A stretch of 64,000 nucleotides of DNA from Nipponacmea schrenckii (Eukaryota; Mollusca; Gastropoda; Lottiidae): the NCBI GenBank assembly GCA_030562195.1, contig CM060202.1:8618001-8682000 (forward strand), in the 5' to 3' direction. The translations under genes and the position numbers were made by a program. The notes beneath the pieces were generated by a model that saw nothing but the letters and a program-made list of their open reading frames with translations, was not told the DNA's origin and searched no databases. Positions 55,150 through 64,000 of this stretch are shown here, in pieces (the first letter of the stretch is position 1; every line of letters begins with the position of its first letter).

Positions 55150-56400
55150 GGAGCAAGCCTCCTCGAAGTGGCCTTCAAGTTTGCAAATTCAGTAAAATCG
55201 CAATATTTGGGATTTTATGACCACACAAAAAGTATGTTATGGTGATTATTTAGAATATTAAAATATTGCCAGATTTCTTCTATTCTGTGCCATAAATATA
55301 TTTACATATGATGGTGCAAAGCGTTTACCCATAGCAGTGCCAGATTTCTGGAGATAAACCTTTTCGTTGAAAGTAAAGTCTTTCCTTTTAAGGTATTTAT
55401 AGGGGTAAGCTGAGGATTTCATGATTGTTTAATCAATGTGGACCAGGAGACTTTAAAGTCTCGAGATCTCCTGGCTGTTTGGTTATCATCTCCTCTTTGG
55501 TAACAGTTTGGTTACTAACAGATACTTCCACTATGCTGTTAAATGCAAACTTTATTGCGTTTTACTGGACAATTTGATGTAGGAATTGTGGGTTGTTACA
55601 TTACGGTTAAGTAATGTTACGAAAGCACAGGCGCAGGTAGGCGTAATCTCTTGTGAGAGTTAGTTTACAAATATGAAATATTTAAAATAAAGTTCACTAG
55701 CTTCTGAACCTGAAATGAATAAGAGGAATACCTGTTCCCACAGGACTAATATCATTTAGATTTTTATATCGTGTATAAGCTGTTTGCAATTTTTCTTGCA
55801 ATTCTTAGAATAAAGAAAAAATTATTCGAGGAACTTGACCGGATGTGTTGTATAACAAAGGGTATAACCTGGAAGTCAACTTTGATGTTCATTCCTAAGG
55901 GATGCATAGTTTGTAATTTTATTTATCCAATATCGGGTTGATTTAAGTGTTTTCAAACAGTTTTATTAATTTCTTTTAGAGAAATATTAGAATTATGACA
56001 ATTTAAAACGAAATGACTTTTTTGTCTCTCCAACGTATTGTGCAAGAAATCAGGTAAAATATAGGCAGAATGTGTTGATGCTAGAGGCATTAGAAAGTGA
56101 TCAATATATTCTGATACCCTATACGATTTGCTTCCACAAATTATTGGGCGTCCTTTGGGGATTTTATTTGGAGAGAACCACTCAGTTTCAGGATTTTTAT
56201 CAAATATTTTTTAATTACTTGGGGACAGAACTGCAGAGCCCAAGTTGACAAATGTGTTGCCAAGTTGAAGGCAAGATTAGGTTAAATTTAAAGAAGATTT
56301 TATTATCTTGGCTAAGGTTAGAAAAAACGATTTACTCTGAATTCGATTTCAAACAAATTGCTAAAAAGGAGTAAACCAAGTTATTTTTCCAACCCCTTCA
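55150..56400 (-). pseudogene. Decayed Penelope-like element
   Basis: Minus-strand translation gives a GIY-YIG-type piece (QYVGETKKSF near 56,030, then HNSNISLKEINK) and, further downstream, a reverse-transcriptase piece (SGTAMGKRFAPSYVNIFMA near 55,320). The order nuclease-then-transcriptase is reversed relative to one element, so this may be the junction of two tandem copies, as is common for Penelope-like elements. Many stops. Confidence 0.65.
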
Positions 56401-56726
56401 GTTGGTTTTATTTTTGTTTTCTTCTTCATTTAAACTAGATGACATCTCAGCTGATTGTCGTGAAAGAATAATAGGCCATTATCGCTCGGAACTGAAAATA
56501 GAAAAATCGTAAGCAGCAAATAAAATTATATATAATAACAGATTTTTGATAAAGACCAACAGCTGGAAATCGAAACAGTGTAGACTTGTGTCAAAGTCCT
56601 TGCCAAATTGTCCCGATTTCGAACTGCTTAAGCTCAAAAGAGAGCACATAAGTTGGATGTTTAACTCGCTATCAAATTAATTTGTTTTACATAATGCTAA
56701 TGTCTCTAGTATAACTAATAACTTAC

Positions 56727-56907
56727 TATGAGGTGAATTTATAGTGTTTAACACAGCCCAACCAGTAACATCAACTAATTCTTTCTTCATTACTGAACCG
56801 ACAGGTTGAATAATTTCAAATTGACAATCAAGAGCTGCACATAATTTATCAGATAAACTACCTAAATACTGTACACTTAGTTTCCCATCATCATGTAGTT
56901 GAGTTAC
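56727..56907 (-). CDS. Unknown secreted gene exon 4
   Basis: 181 nt, acceptor ACCACAAG, donor gtaagt; codes VTQLHDDGKL to NTINSPH. Confidence 0.8.
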
Positions 56908-59437
56908 CTTGTGGTATAAAAACAATAAGATTATGTTGATAACCTACTGTTGGCGAATGATAAATATCCCAACCTTACATGAAGGGGATGTGTGCAAAAA
57001 CATAATAAATTATACATGTATTAATAAACACTAGTTGTAATCCATGAATACGTCTTCTGTCTAATATGTATCAACTATTAAATGCCATAATAAGACTAAG
57101 TGGATAACCTACTGCTGGCGAATGATACACAAACAGAGACTTATCATTAAGTCAACATACCTTTATTGGAGTGTTTCCTTCTACATAATGCATTACAACT
57201 TGAATCGCTTCGGTTTTCAACCAGTAAAAATTAGTTTCACCAGTATACAAGAGTAATTTATTCTTCATAAGACGCAAAGTTTTGTCTTCGCTGAAAAGTA
57301 AAGAATTGTAGAAAAAACGCGAGTAGTACCATACTATGGAAGCCGATAGCGGCCATCCTCTTTTTTCAATGTCTCAAAGTCGCCAACTCGACAAGTCGCC
57401 GGAAATTCGAAATGGCGACTTGTCGACTTGGAGACTTTGAAATCCGGCGCGATCAACCTTGGATGAACAACACCATTAGAAAAATGAGCAGACAGAAAAG
57501 CAAACTTCACCGAAAAGCTACCAGATCGAATTCTGGTGACAATTGGCACAATTTTAAGAAAATGAGAAATGCTTACATCAAACTTATCATAAAATGCAAG
57601 AACGATTTTATATCAACCAGTCACAATTAGACAGCACTAGTGCACCATTTCCTGTTCTAGAACAAAATCCAAATTCACTTAATCACATTAAACTCACCCC
57701 TCGGGAAGTTAAAGACATAATATCAACACTTGACACTTCAAAATCTAACGGTCCCGGTCAAATCAGCGCAAAATTACTAAAATCTATCGGCTCAGAAATC
57801 TGTTTTCCTCTATCCAACCTAAGCCTCTCATTAAAACAAGTACCTTTCATCTGGAAATCAGCAAACGTTACTGCAATACTTAAAAAATGCGACCCATCAA
57901 ATTGTACTAAGGATAGACCAGTGTCACTTTTAAGTATTGTAGTAAAGATATTCGAAAAATGCATCTATAAACAAGTCTTTGACTTCGTGCAAGAAACCGC
58001 TTTGTACGTTAGTAATAACTGAATGTTCCTGCAGGGACACTCAACAGTCTATCAAGTAATCGATCTTTCACACTTTTTCGGGGTCAGAGGAGATCTCCAG
58101 GAATGGTTTCAGAACTATCTCAAAAACAGAAAACACTGTGTAGTAGTAAATGGAGTCTCCTCTCTGTCCATTACTATTCCTTATATATATTAACGACATT
58201 GTGAACAACATACGATCAAATATACGCTTATTCGCAGACGACACTAGTCTTTATCTCAAAATTGATGACCCAAATGCTTCCGCTGACGTTCTAAATAATG
58301 ATCTTGAAACCATCAACTGGGCTAAAGCGTGGCTAGTGACCTTCAACCCGCTGAAAACGGAAACACTTGCACTACATACTAAAAGTAATCCAACATTGCC
58401 CACATATTCCGGAAGTTGCACACCACAAAAATCTAGGCCTTAATTTTCAAACAAACTGTCATTGGGATTTCCATATAAAAAACATTTTATCGAAAACTGG
58501 TAGGCTCACCAACTGTCTCAGGGGGCTAAAGTACCGTTTAAGTAGAACATCGCTCAAAACTATTTATACCTCATACATTCTGCACTCAGAACTATATGCG
58601 GGGCTGTTAAGGGTACTAGCCATGATTACTTTACAAGGAAACAGGTTTCATTACTTTGAAGGAAAGACGACGACGGCATAAGCTGACAATGATGTATAAA
58701 ATTCTAAATAATGTAACTCCAAACTATTTATCAGATCTTATTGCCACAAAAAATACCATTTAAAATCTTTGAAAGATATGGTAAATCGCTATTATTTCTA
58801 TTTCATCAAAAAGTCTCTTAAATCAAACAATACTAATCCACCTAATACATACAACTTTGGCAAACGAAAAAATCAAATTTACCATTGCCATCTTTCCTGC
58901 AGCGACCTTCATGGTCATAAATTTATTAGACACGTTAGTGATAGCTCTGCGTGCCTATGTGGTCATCAACAGAACATTTCCTTTGGAATTGCCCTTTACA
59001 TTCAGATGCACGACACAGATCTATTAAGACTCGGTCTTTTCGCAAATAGCATTTACATTTCAAAAATATTTGACCAAGATTTCATAAGTGGAGAGAATTG
59101 TAAAACGTAAATAACACCAATAGTTACCCATCAATATTAAATTTTGCAGTCATCATGTTCGAGTTACCATCGACAATGTCTTCCCCATATCCATCATCAG
59201 CTAGGGACAGATTATATCTGTTTATGATCTCTTCCATTTCTTCTGTAACAAAATATTTAACAAAAATATATTTGTTCCTGTATATATTTAAGAGAATGAA
59301 ACCGTCTCATACGGAAACAAAAAAAATCACGAATTTATTTCTTTCTTTTGTTACATGAGATATGCCGACTTACCGTTTGTAATTCCTTCAGCGAACAAAA
59401 CACTGAACACGGCGATTAAAAATACTGGTCGCAGCAT
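56727..59437 (-). CDS. Signal-peptide protein gene, 5' four exons, function unknown
   Basis: Exons: 59437-59374 (MLRPVFLIAVFSVLFAEG, signal peptide), 59242-59128, 57290-57161 and 56907-56727. All four have AG/GT borders and join without frame breaks into 163 residues, and the last donor (gtaagt at 56726) shows the gene continues leftward. Text includes EEIINRYNLSLADDGYG, YTGETNFYWLKTEAIQVV, VTQLHDDGKLSVQYLGSL and SDKLCAALDCQFEIIQPVG. The last part faintly recalls the ligand-binding lobe of ionotropic glutamate-type receptors, but the match is too weak to name. No further exon was found down to the Penelope-like remnant. A LINE fragment fills most of intron 2. Confidence 0.75.
57161..57290 (-). 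CDS. Unknown secreted gene exon 3
   Basis: 130 nt, acceptor TTTTCAG, donor gtatgt-like; codes LRLMKNKLLLYTGETNFYW. Confidence 0.8.
57366..57440. repeat. Imperfect hairpin
   Basis: CTCAAAGTCGCCAACTCGAC and its near-complement are separated by about 15 bases, just 5' of the LINE fragment. Confidence 0.65.
57441..59110 (+). pseudogene. LINE (jockey/CR1-like) reverse transcriptase remnant
   Basis: Broken frames in order: RRDQPWMNNTIRKMSRQKSK; LTPREVKDIISTLDTSKSNG with GPGQISAKLL; PLSNLSLSLKQVPFIWKSA; FEKCIYKQVF; a damaged QGS region; LCPLLFLIYINDIVNNI; catalytic FADDTSLYL (58,231); then thumb and C-terminal pieces. The endonuclease half is missing. Several stops, shifts and small deletions. In intron 2 of the secreted gene, antisense. 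Confidence 0.88.
59128..59242 (-). CDS. Unknown secreted gene exon 2
   Basis: 115 nt, acceptor TTGTTACAG, donor gtaact; acidic (EEMEEIINRYNLSLADD). Confidence 0.75.
59374..59437 (-). CDS. Unknown secreted gene exon 1: signal peptide
   Basis: ATG in CAAGATGC context, 21 codons plus one base, donor gtaagt. Confidence 0.75.
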
Positions 59438-61150
59438 CTTGTAGATATTCTTGGTTGACGGTTGGTGTTTTAGTTTATGAGCTGTATACGATGTGGCGGT
59501 AGGAACATCCACTTCTGAATAACTAATATCGAAGAATGTGTAGACAATTTATACGCTTGTGTATCCATTTGATATCCAAACAAATAGTAAATAATTTGTT
59601 GAAATTGTTCAAGTGTAAGGGTGGCATCTGTATAATGGGCGTGTATTAAATTATTGGCGTGAAAATGATTTGAAAACTAGAAAGATCATCGGTAGGCCCA
59701 TTGTAGAAAACAACAAAATTATTCCTTTATATAATCATTGTATTTTTGCTGAAGGCCTTACATCAAAAAATATAACGCCAAAAATATCGAGGCTGTTCGC
59801 ACTGAGACCGGAAGTGATGCCAAAAAAAATTCTATAGTTAAAAAGACCGTATTGCTGTTCAAATTTAAACTCTGGGTATTCATGGTAAATTTTTTTGATA
59901 AAATAGTATCACTTTGTGATAGTCTGCCCGCTGATATATGCCATCATTTAAAAAAAAGTTCTGCAGTTCCCTATTTAAATCCACCACCGAAAACGCCAGG
60001 GCGAAGGAAGGTGCTTTTGTCGCAAGAATAATATTCCATAGACAGCATTCTGTAAATTTGTGTTTTCAGCTGCAACAACATAACTGTAAACCATAACTTG
60101 TTTTTTTTTATCGATATAGTATAATTATATATTCTATAAGATTTCAGTTCTTTAAAAACATATAGATAATACTTTTAATTCCACTATACAATTGATATGA
60201 GAGTTTCAATATATATTTAAAATGATATCGCTACAATGAATTTTGGCATTGTTTTTGGTGTGTAATGGGCTGTTAACCAAATCATCACAGAGAGATAAGA
60301 ACATGATCATTAAATAGAAATTGTGTGACATATGAATTGAACTAAATATTGTTATGATAAATATAGATTTCGGGGAAGGGAGGGATCAATGATATATAAA
60401 TATAAAGTGGAATGTTGCTATTAAACCTCTTTTCACTGCTCTTCTATGACTGTTGACAAATTTAAAATGTAGGAATTATTTTGTCAAATATTTAAACAAA
60501 ATTTTTCAAAATGTTTAACTGAGTCGCTAATTATCCCATCGATCGGAAAATCACAGAATATAAACAGGCTGTCAATACAAATAAAACCACGTCATCTTTT
60601 TTTTTTCTATCACTGTCTGGTTCCAGAAGTGATGCTTGAGCCGTCATCTCAGATTGACTTTTAACAAGTCCGCTAAATTTTATCCGATTTGTATGATTTT
60701 CGTGTCTATTAAAACCTCTTTACCCTAAATTAAACTTGTTGAAAACCGAATTTTGATTTTCTAATTTAATTTGTTTTATGCCCGTTCGAATTTTTGAAAA
60801 TTCAAGTCTATATTGTGACCTTGACCTTCAATGACCATGTAATTTTCAATGTAGAATGTCATTGACCTCAGCTATCTGTAGGTAACTCCAGTCCTACGTA
60901 GCTTTTTTTTATTGTATAATAGTTTATATTTCCCTTCTTTTTAAAATTATGAAATGAACATGAGTTAAAAGTATAATGTGGTGATCAAATAGAGTACAAT
61001 AGGTTTATAGGCGATGGGGTGATGAAATTTTGGAAAGCCAGACAAAATCTGTGAATGAAAAAATGAATGAAAAATTGGTTTCCACAGAATGGAATTTTAT
61101 ATGGTATTGACCCTGTTAACTGTTAATTATCATCACGTGCTATATATATT
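59438..61150. other. Intergenic, one dispersed repeat
   Basis: 60,520-60,890 is related to 33,820-34,680. Nothing else is recognised. Confidence 0.5.
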
Positions 61151-61750
61151 ACCTCTTCTCTGCTATTTTGTATCATTGCTTGATAAAGACGGGAGTATCC
61201 TCGTTGAAACATCGCAAAATTATTTAATAAAGTAGTTGTTATCCATATAATTGTGTCCTGATATATGTTTCTCAACTAATATTATGATGCAATATGACCT
61301 GTGAAAACAGTGTGCAACAATGTATCACTTCTAGATTGTTAAAGTGGCTTCTTGATTGGTTAGTAGCCAAAGCCTCGGGGGATTCCATTAATGAATTGTG
61401 TATTATACCTTGTGCTTAATATATTGTTGTTTCATTGTGTTTTTAGAAATATAATTCTGTGTACAGCTTCGTGCACAGTATTGGAATTCCCGGTTATATT
61501 GCATTTGAAAAGATCGTTGTTCAAAGCACTTTATGAATATCGTAATTGCGTAATGGAGAATACATATATACAAGGTCTTCTCCATAATCATGTATTTTAG
61601 ACCTACCTGAAATTTTTTGAATCTTTTTCAATTAGCTGTTGTTAAATTTTTGAAAATAATAGGGAGTGCAAGGGTCGACAACTCTGTAAGAGAGAATATA
61701 AACTCAAAATATTCAATATTAAAATTTAGATCTATCTGCATGTACTTTTA
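61151..61750. other. Intergenic, possible Penelope 3' fragment
   Basis: 61,175-61,225 (CTTGATAAAGACGGGAGTAT, TTGAAACATCG) resembles the end of GIY-YIG retroelements. Weak. Confidence 0.3.
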
Positions 61751-61756
61751 ACGGTT

Positions 61757-62700
61757 CACTGTCATCTAGGCACACATAACACTAAAATTCGGCACACAGT
61801 GATTTAGGGACACCTTCAATTAGGCACGCAGACAAGATACATCTCTATTTTACCCAATCCCCCCCCCCCCCAATTTCGTATCTGAAATTATCTTTGCGGA
61901 ACAAACTATATGTATCGAACTTTAGGACGTCACTTAAAGGTATACTGCGTCCTAGGATGGTCATGAAAATGAAATTAATGGAGTTTTATGTCCTACTCTT
62001 CTGTACCTAATGGAGACACGCAACACTATGCAGTGTGCGCTGTAGGATATTTTGCCAGGACACCGGCATCAGCCTACTCTTTTAGCGATTTCCAAGTGTC
62101 GATATTAAATGCACAGCCTGTAGCACACTGGGCCTCGGTTTATTGTCTCATCCGCACCAAGTCATTACCTCCGAACTGCATCACTAACAAGGGGAAACTA
62201 GGCTAAAAAGTTCACCGCGGCACCTTGAAAAACCCTTAATCAATTTATTATGTGACTTTTCCATATTTTAAGGGATTCTGTTACTTTATGTTAACGCTAA
62301 GTCGCAGTATCCCTTGAATATTAATTTATTGCAATATATGTTAAGGGGAAAGGGGGATCACTTCATAGTGGAAGAAAGCAATCAATATTGAGAAAGTCAC
62401 CACAATATTTTTAACCTTGAGGTTTTGGGGGACATGCCCCCGTCCCCTTTTGGAGTCGGGTGTGCCTAAGTATATGTGTATCCAATTGAATATGTGCCTA
62501 ATTGAAGGTGTGCCTAAATAATTGTGTCTAAATGACGCTGTGACTAATTGAACGTGTGCCTAATTCAAGGTGGGCCTAAATGAATATGTGCCTAAATGAC
62601 ATGTGCTTATCCGACAGTGTGCTTTAATGAAGTGTGCCTTAATGAAGTGTGCCTAAGGTACTGTGTCTAAATGAGGTTTTCAAAAAAAATGTACCTAAAT
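61757..62700. repeat. TGTGCCTAA repeat cluster with opposed flanks
   Basis: 61,757-61,830 carries TAGGCACAC and TTAGGCACGC; 62,460-62,700 carries about a dozen TGTGCCTAAATGA-type units in the opposite sense (14-22 bases apart). Between them lie a C run and a SINE. Confidence 0.7.
61965..62224 (-). mobile_element. SINE copy, decayed
   Basis: Same family as 53,341-53,709: GCCAGGACACCGGCATCAGC, CCTCGGTTTATTGTCTCATC, and a CACCGCGGCACC head remnant. The tRNA part is mostly lost. Confidence 0.85.
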
Positions 62701-62980
62701 GTCTGCTTACCACTTTTAACCAACTGATAAATACATTTGACCTCTAAGGCGACTGAAAGTCAATTTTGAAGAACTGTTGCTATTTGCCCTATAAATGCCA
62801 CCGTGATTTAAAATGCTGTGTATCACTTTTTTTTTGTTTTTGTTTTTTTTTTAATCTTCGTTATCCCAATGTGGAGAACGTTCAACTCCATTTTATGCCC
62901 TGTCACCAATTAATGGGAGGTAACTGAACTCGGCTTCATTTCAATAGGATATCCCAGTCGATTATTGACCACACCTCTCT
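62701..62980. other. Intergenic, upstream of the C2CD2-like gene
   Basis: Poly-T run at about 62,827-62,852; no other feature. Confidence 0.4.
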
Positions 62981-62986
62981 TATTCG

Positions 62987-62994
62987 TGACGTCA
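62987..62994 (+). promoter_or_regulatory. CRE-type site TGACGTCA
   Basis: Perfect palindromic CREB/ATF core 168 bases before the first ATG; an inverted CCAAT (ATTGG) lies at about 63,150. Activity is inferred. Confidence 0.4.
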
Positions 62995-63161
62995 TACAAG
63001 GGAATCTCTCTACTATACTATTGCTATACATTACGAACTCGTCGATGATGCCAATTCGCATGGAAGCTACTGCAGATAAAAATAGCAGAATCAGTTTATG
63101 GGATTGAAGACCATACGTGAAAGGATCGGGTTACCAATAGAGAGTTCCGATTGGCTAAATT

Positions 63162-63536
63162 ATGGCAGATATTACCCTCAAACTGATTTGGTATAAGTTG
63201 GGGGAGAGCGGAGGCAAAATGGCGGAGTGGTATTCAAACTTGAATTGGGAGGATCATATCTTGGATTTTCTACTTGTTGGATGGATTGTAGGGTCTGCAC
63301 TATTGGTGTTTTTTGCCAATGGACTGTCAAAGGTTATCGGACCTCTTAGAGTCCGAGCATTACACTTAAAGAAAGAAACTTCTGATGGCAGTTCTAGAAG
63401 CAGGGCCGTGACTGGAACCGAAAGTTGTCAATGGCTAAATAATGGCATAAACTGGTTCTTCCTGAACTATTATCGGCAAGCCGATTTTATTGATGCTTGG
63501 ATCAAACAGTTAAATGTCGAAGTCAAGAAACTCGGG
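63162..63536 (+). CDS. C2CD2/TMEM24-like protein, first exon
   Basis: First coding exon of a probable ER-anchored, SMP-type lipid-transfer protein; the family tethers ER to plasma membrane. From the first ATG: residues 1-30 polar, 31-53 a hydrophobic helix (ILDFLLVGWIVGSALLVFFA), a basic linker, then CQWLNNGINWFFLNY and FIDAWIKQLNVEVKK, which look like the start of the SMP domain in C2CD2 proteins. The frame runs through a GGG|gtaagt donor at 63,537 into a short tail, so the exon most likely ends at 63,536. A second in-frame ATG (codon 20, AAAATGG context) is a better start by context. Family assignment is by pattern memory. Confidence 0.65.
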
Positions 63537-64000
63537 GTAAGTGTGTATTATTTAGTGAATTAAGCTTGGTTGACCCTCTGTATTTGACCTAGAAAATATT
63601 TACACCGCCTGTCAAAAGTCTAGCAGACGAATTTCTAATGGCTTCGTGTGATGTGCGTGTGCCAAGAACTGCTGTTTAACGTCTGGAATTAGCACGAGGG
63701 GGTCTCAAATTTTGTTTTCATGAATCTAAAAATAGAATCGTTTGAGTTACAAGTCTTGGTATTTGGTTATCCCAATAAGGAATAGATTGTTGCTTGAAGA
63801 TACATCAAGTCGGTATTGAATCACATAGAATACATGTTAGTTCAGAGCAATGATGAACACTTCTTTCATTTACATGAAATTATTATGTTGATTGTGTGAA
63901 TATCACATAATTGAAGTCATTGCTTTCATTTTAAATCTATAATGTCAAGTCGAAAGGAAAGATTTACTTTTACAAGTGAAACACTGCAGTATTTTATATG
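63537..64000 (+). other. First intron of the C2CD2-like gene
   Basis: No second exon seen before the window edge. Confidence 0.5.

Noticed and set aside
56677..56925. A complete 82-residue protein
   Set aside because: The frame is an internal exon with clear splice sites at 56,907 and 56,727; the apparent Met and stop lie in introns.
62821..62855. Retrogene poly-A/T tract
   Set aside because: No retrocopied exon structure or target duplication is seen beside the T run.

Overview
This is a eukaryotic, AT-rich window, most likely from a mollusc and plausibly a gastropod. Evidence: single-domain immunoglobulin (Ig) exons bounded by GT/AG introns in phase 1, Tc1, hAT, LINE and Penelope-like elements, tRNA-headed SINEs of the kind common in molluscs, and arrays rich in CGTCCGTCC with TATACGCCCAC ends. 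The clade is inferred, not proven. Three runs of exactly 500 N (5385-5884, 24041-24540, 48883-49382) look like placeholder gaps of unknown true size.

Region 1, about 1-48,900, is a cluster of four related Ig-superfamily receptor genes. Gene C (minus, exons 1954-2014 and 1260-1565, continuing beyond the left edge), gene B (minus, 8571 to 4781, middle exons hidden by a gap) and gene A (minus, 21464 to 12507) lie head to tail. Gene D (plus, 25657 to 46724) is head to head with A. The best-resolved plan, from A and D together, is: signal peptide, five Ig domains (one exon each), one transmembrane helix with a Gly-Ile repeat, and a tail carrying YATF, YEDL, YENN and YENM tyrosine motifs on three small exons. 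A competing short tail is encoded by reading through the transmembrane exon's donor site, with its own polyadenylation signal. A and D sit in the arms of a very large inverted repeat (about 9,930-24,040 and 26,550-48,882). The arms differ by point changes, small indels and several mobile-element insertions. Gene D has a one-base insertion in its fifth Ig exon. Gene A has no visible signal-peptide exon; it may lie in the central gap. Two exon-edge arrays are present in both arms: the acceptor side of the Ig3 exon and the donor side of the Ig4 exon are repeated in tandem (103 bp and 95-99 bp units).

Region 2, about 49,400-56,700, has no confident host gene. It holds a duplicated segment with a small open frame (two copies, plus a third copy lacking the frame), a 2,060-bp foldback element with long terminal inverted repeats and a 6-bp target duplication, a SINE and a decayed Penelope-like element.

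Region 3, about 56,727-59,437 (minus), is the 5' part of a signal-peptide gene of unknown function. Four exons join in consistent phase, and a broken LINE lies in intron 2. Region 4, about 59,440-63,100, is intergenic with a SINE and short repeats. Region 5, 63,162 onward (plus), is the first exon of a probable C2CD2/TMEM24-like lipid-transfer membrane-tether protein, with a TGACGTCA site upstream.

The main biology is a local, actively rearranging family of Ig receptors with signalling tails, possibly immune. No tRNA, rRNA, CRISPR or bacterial features were seen.
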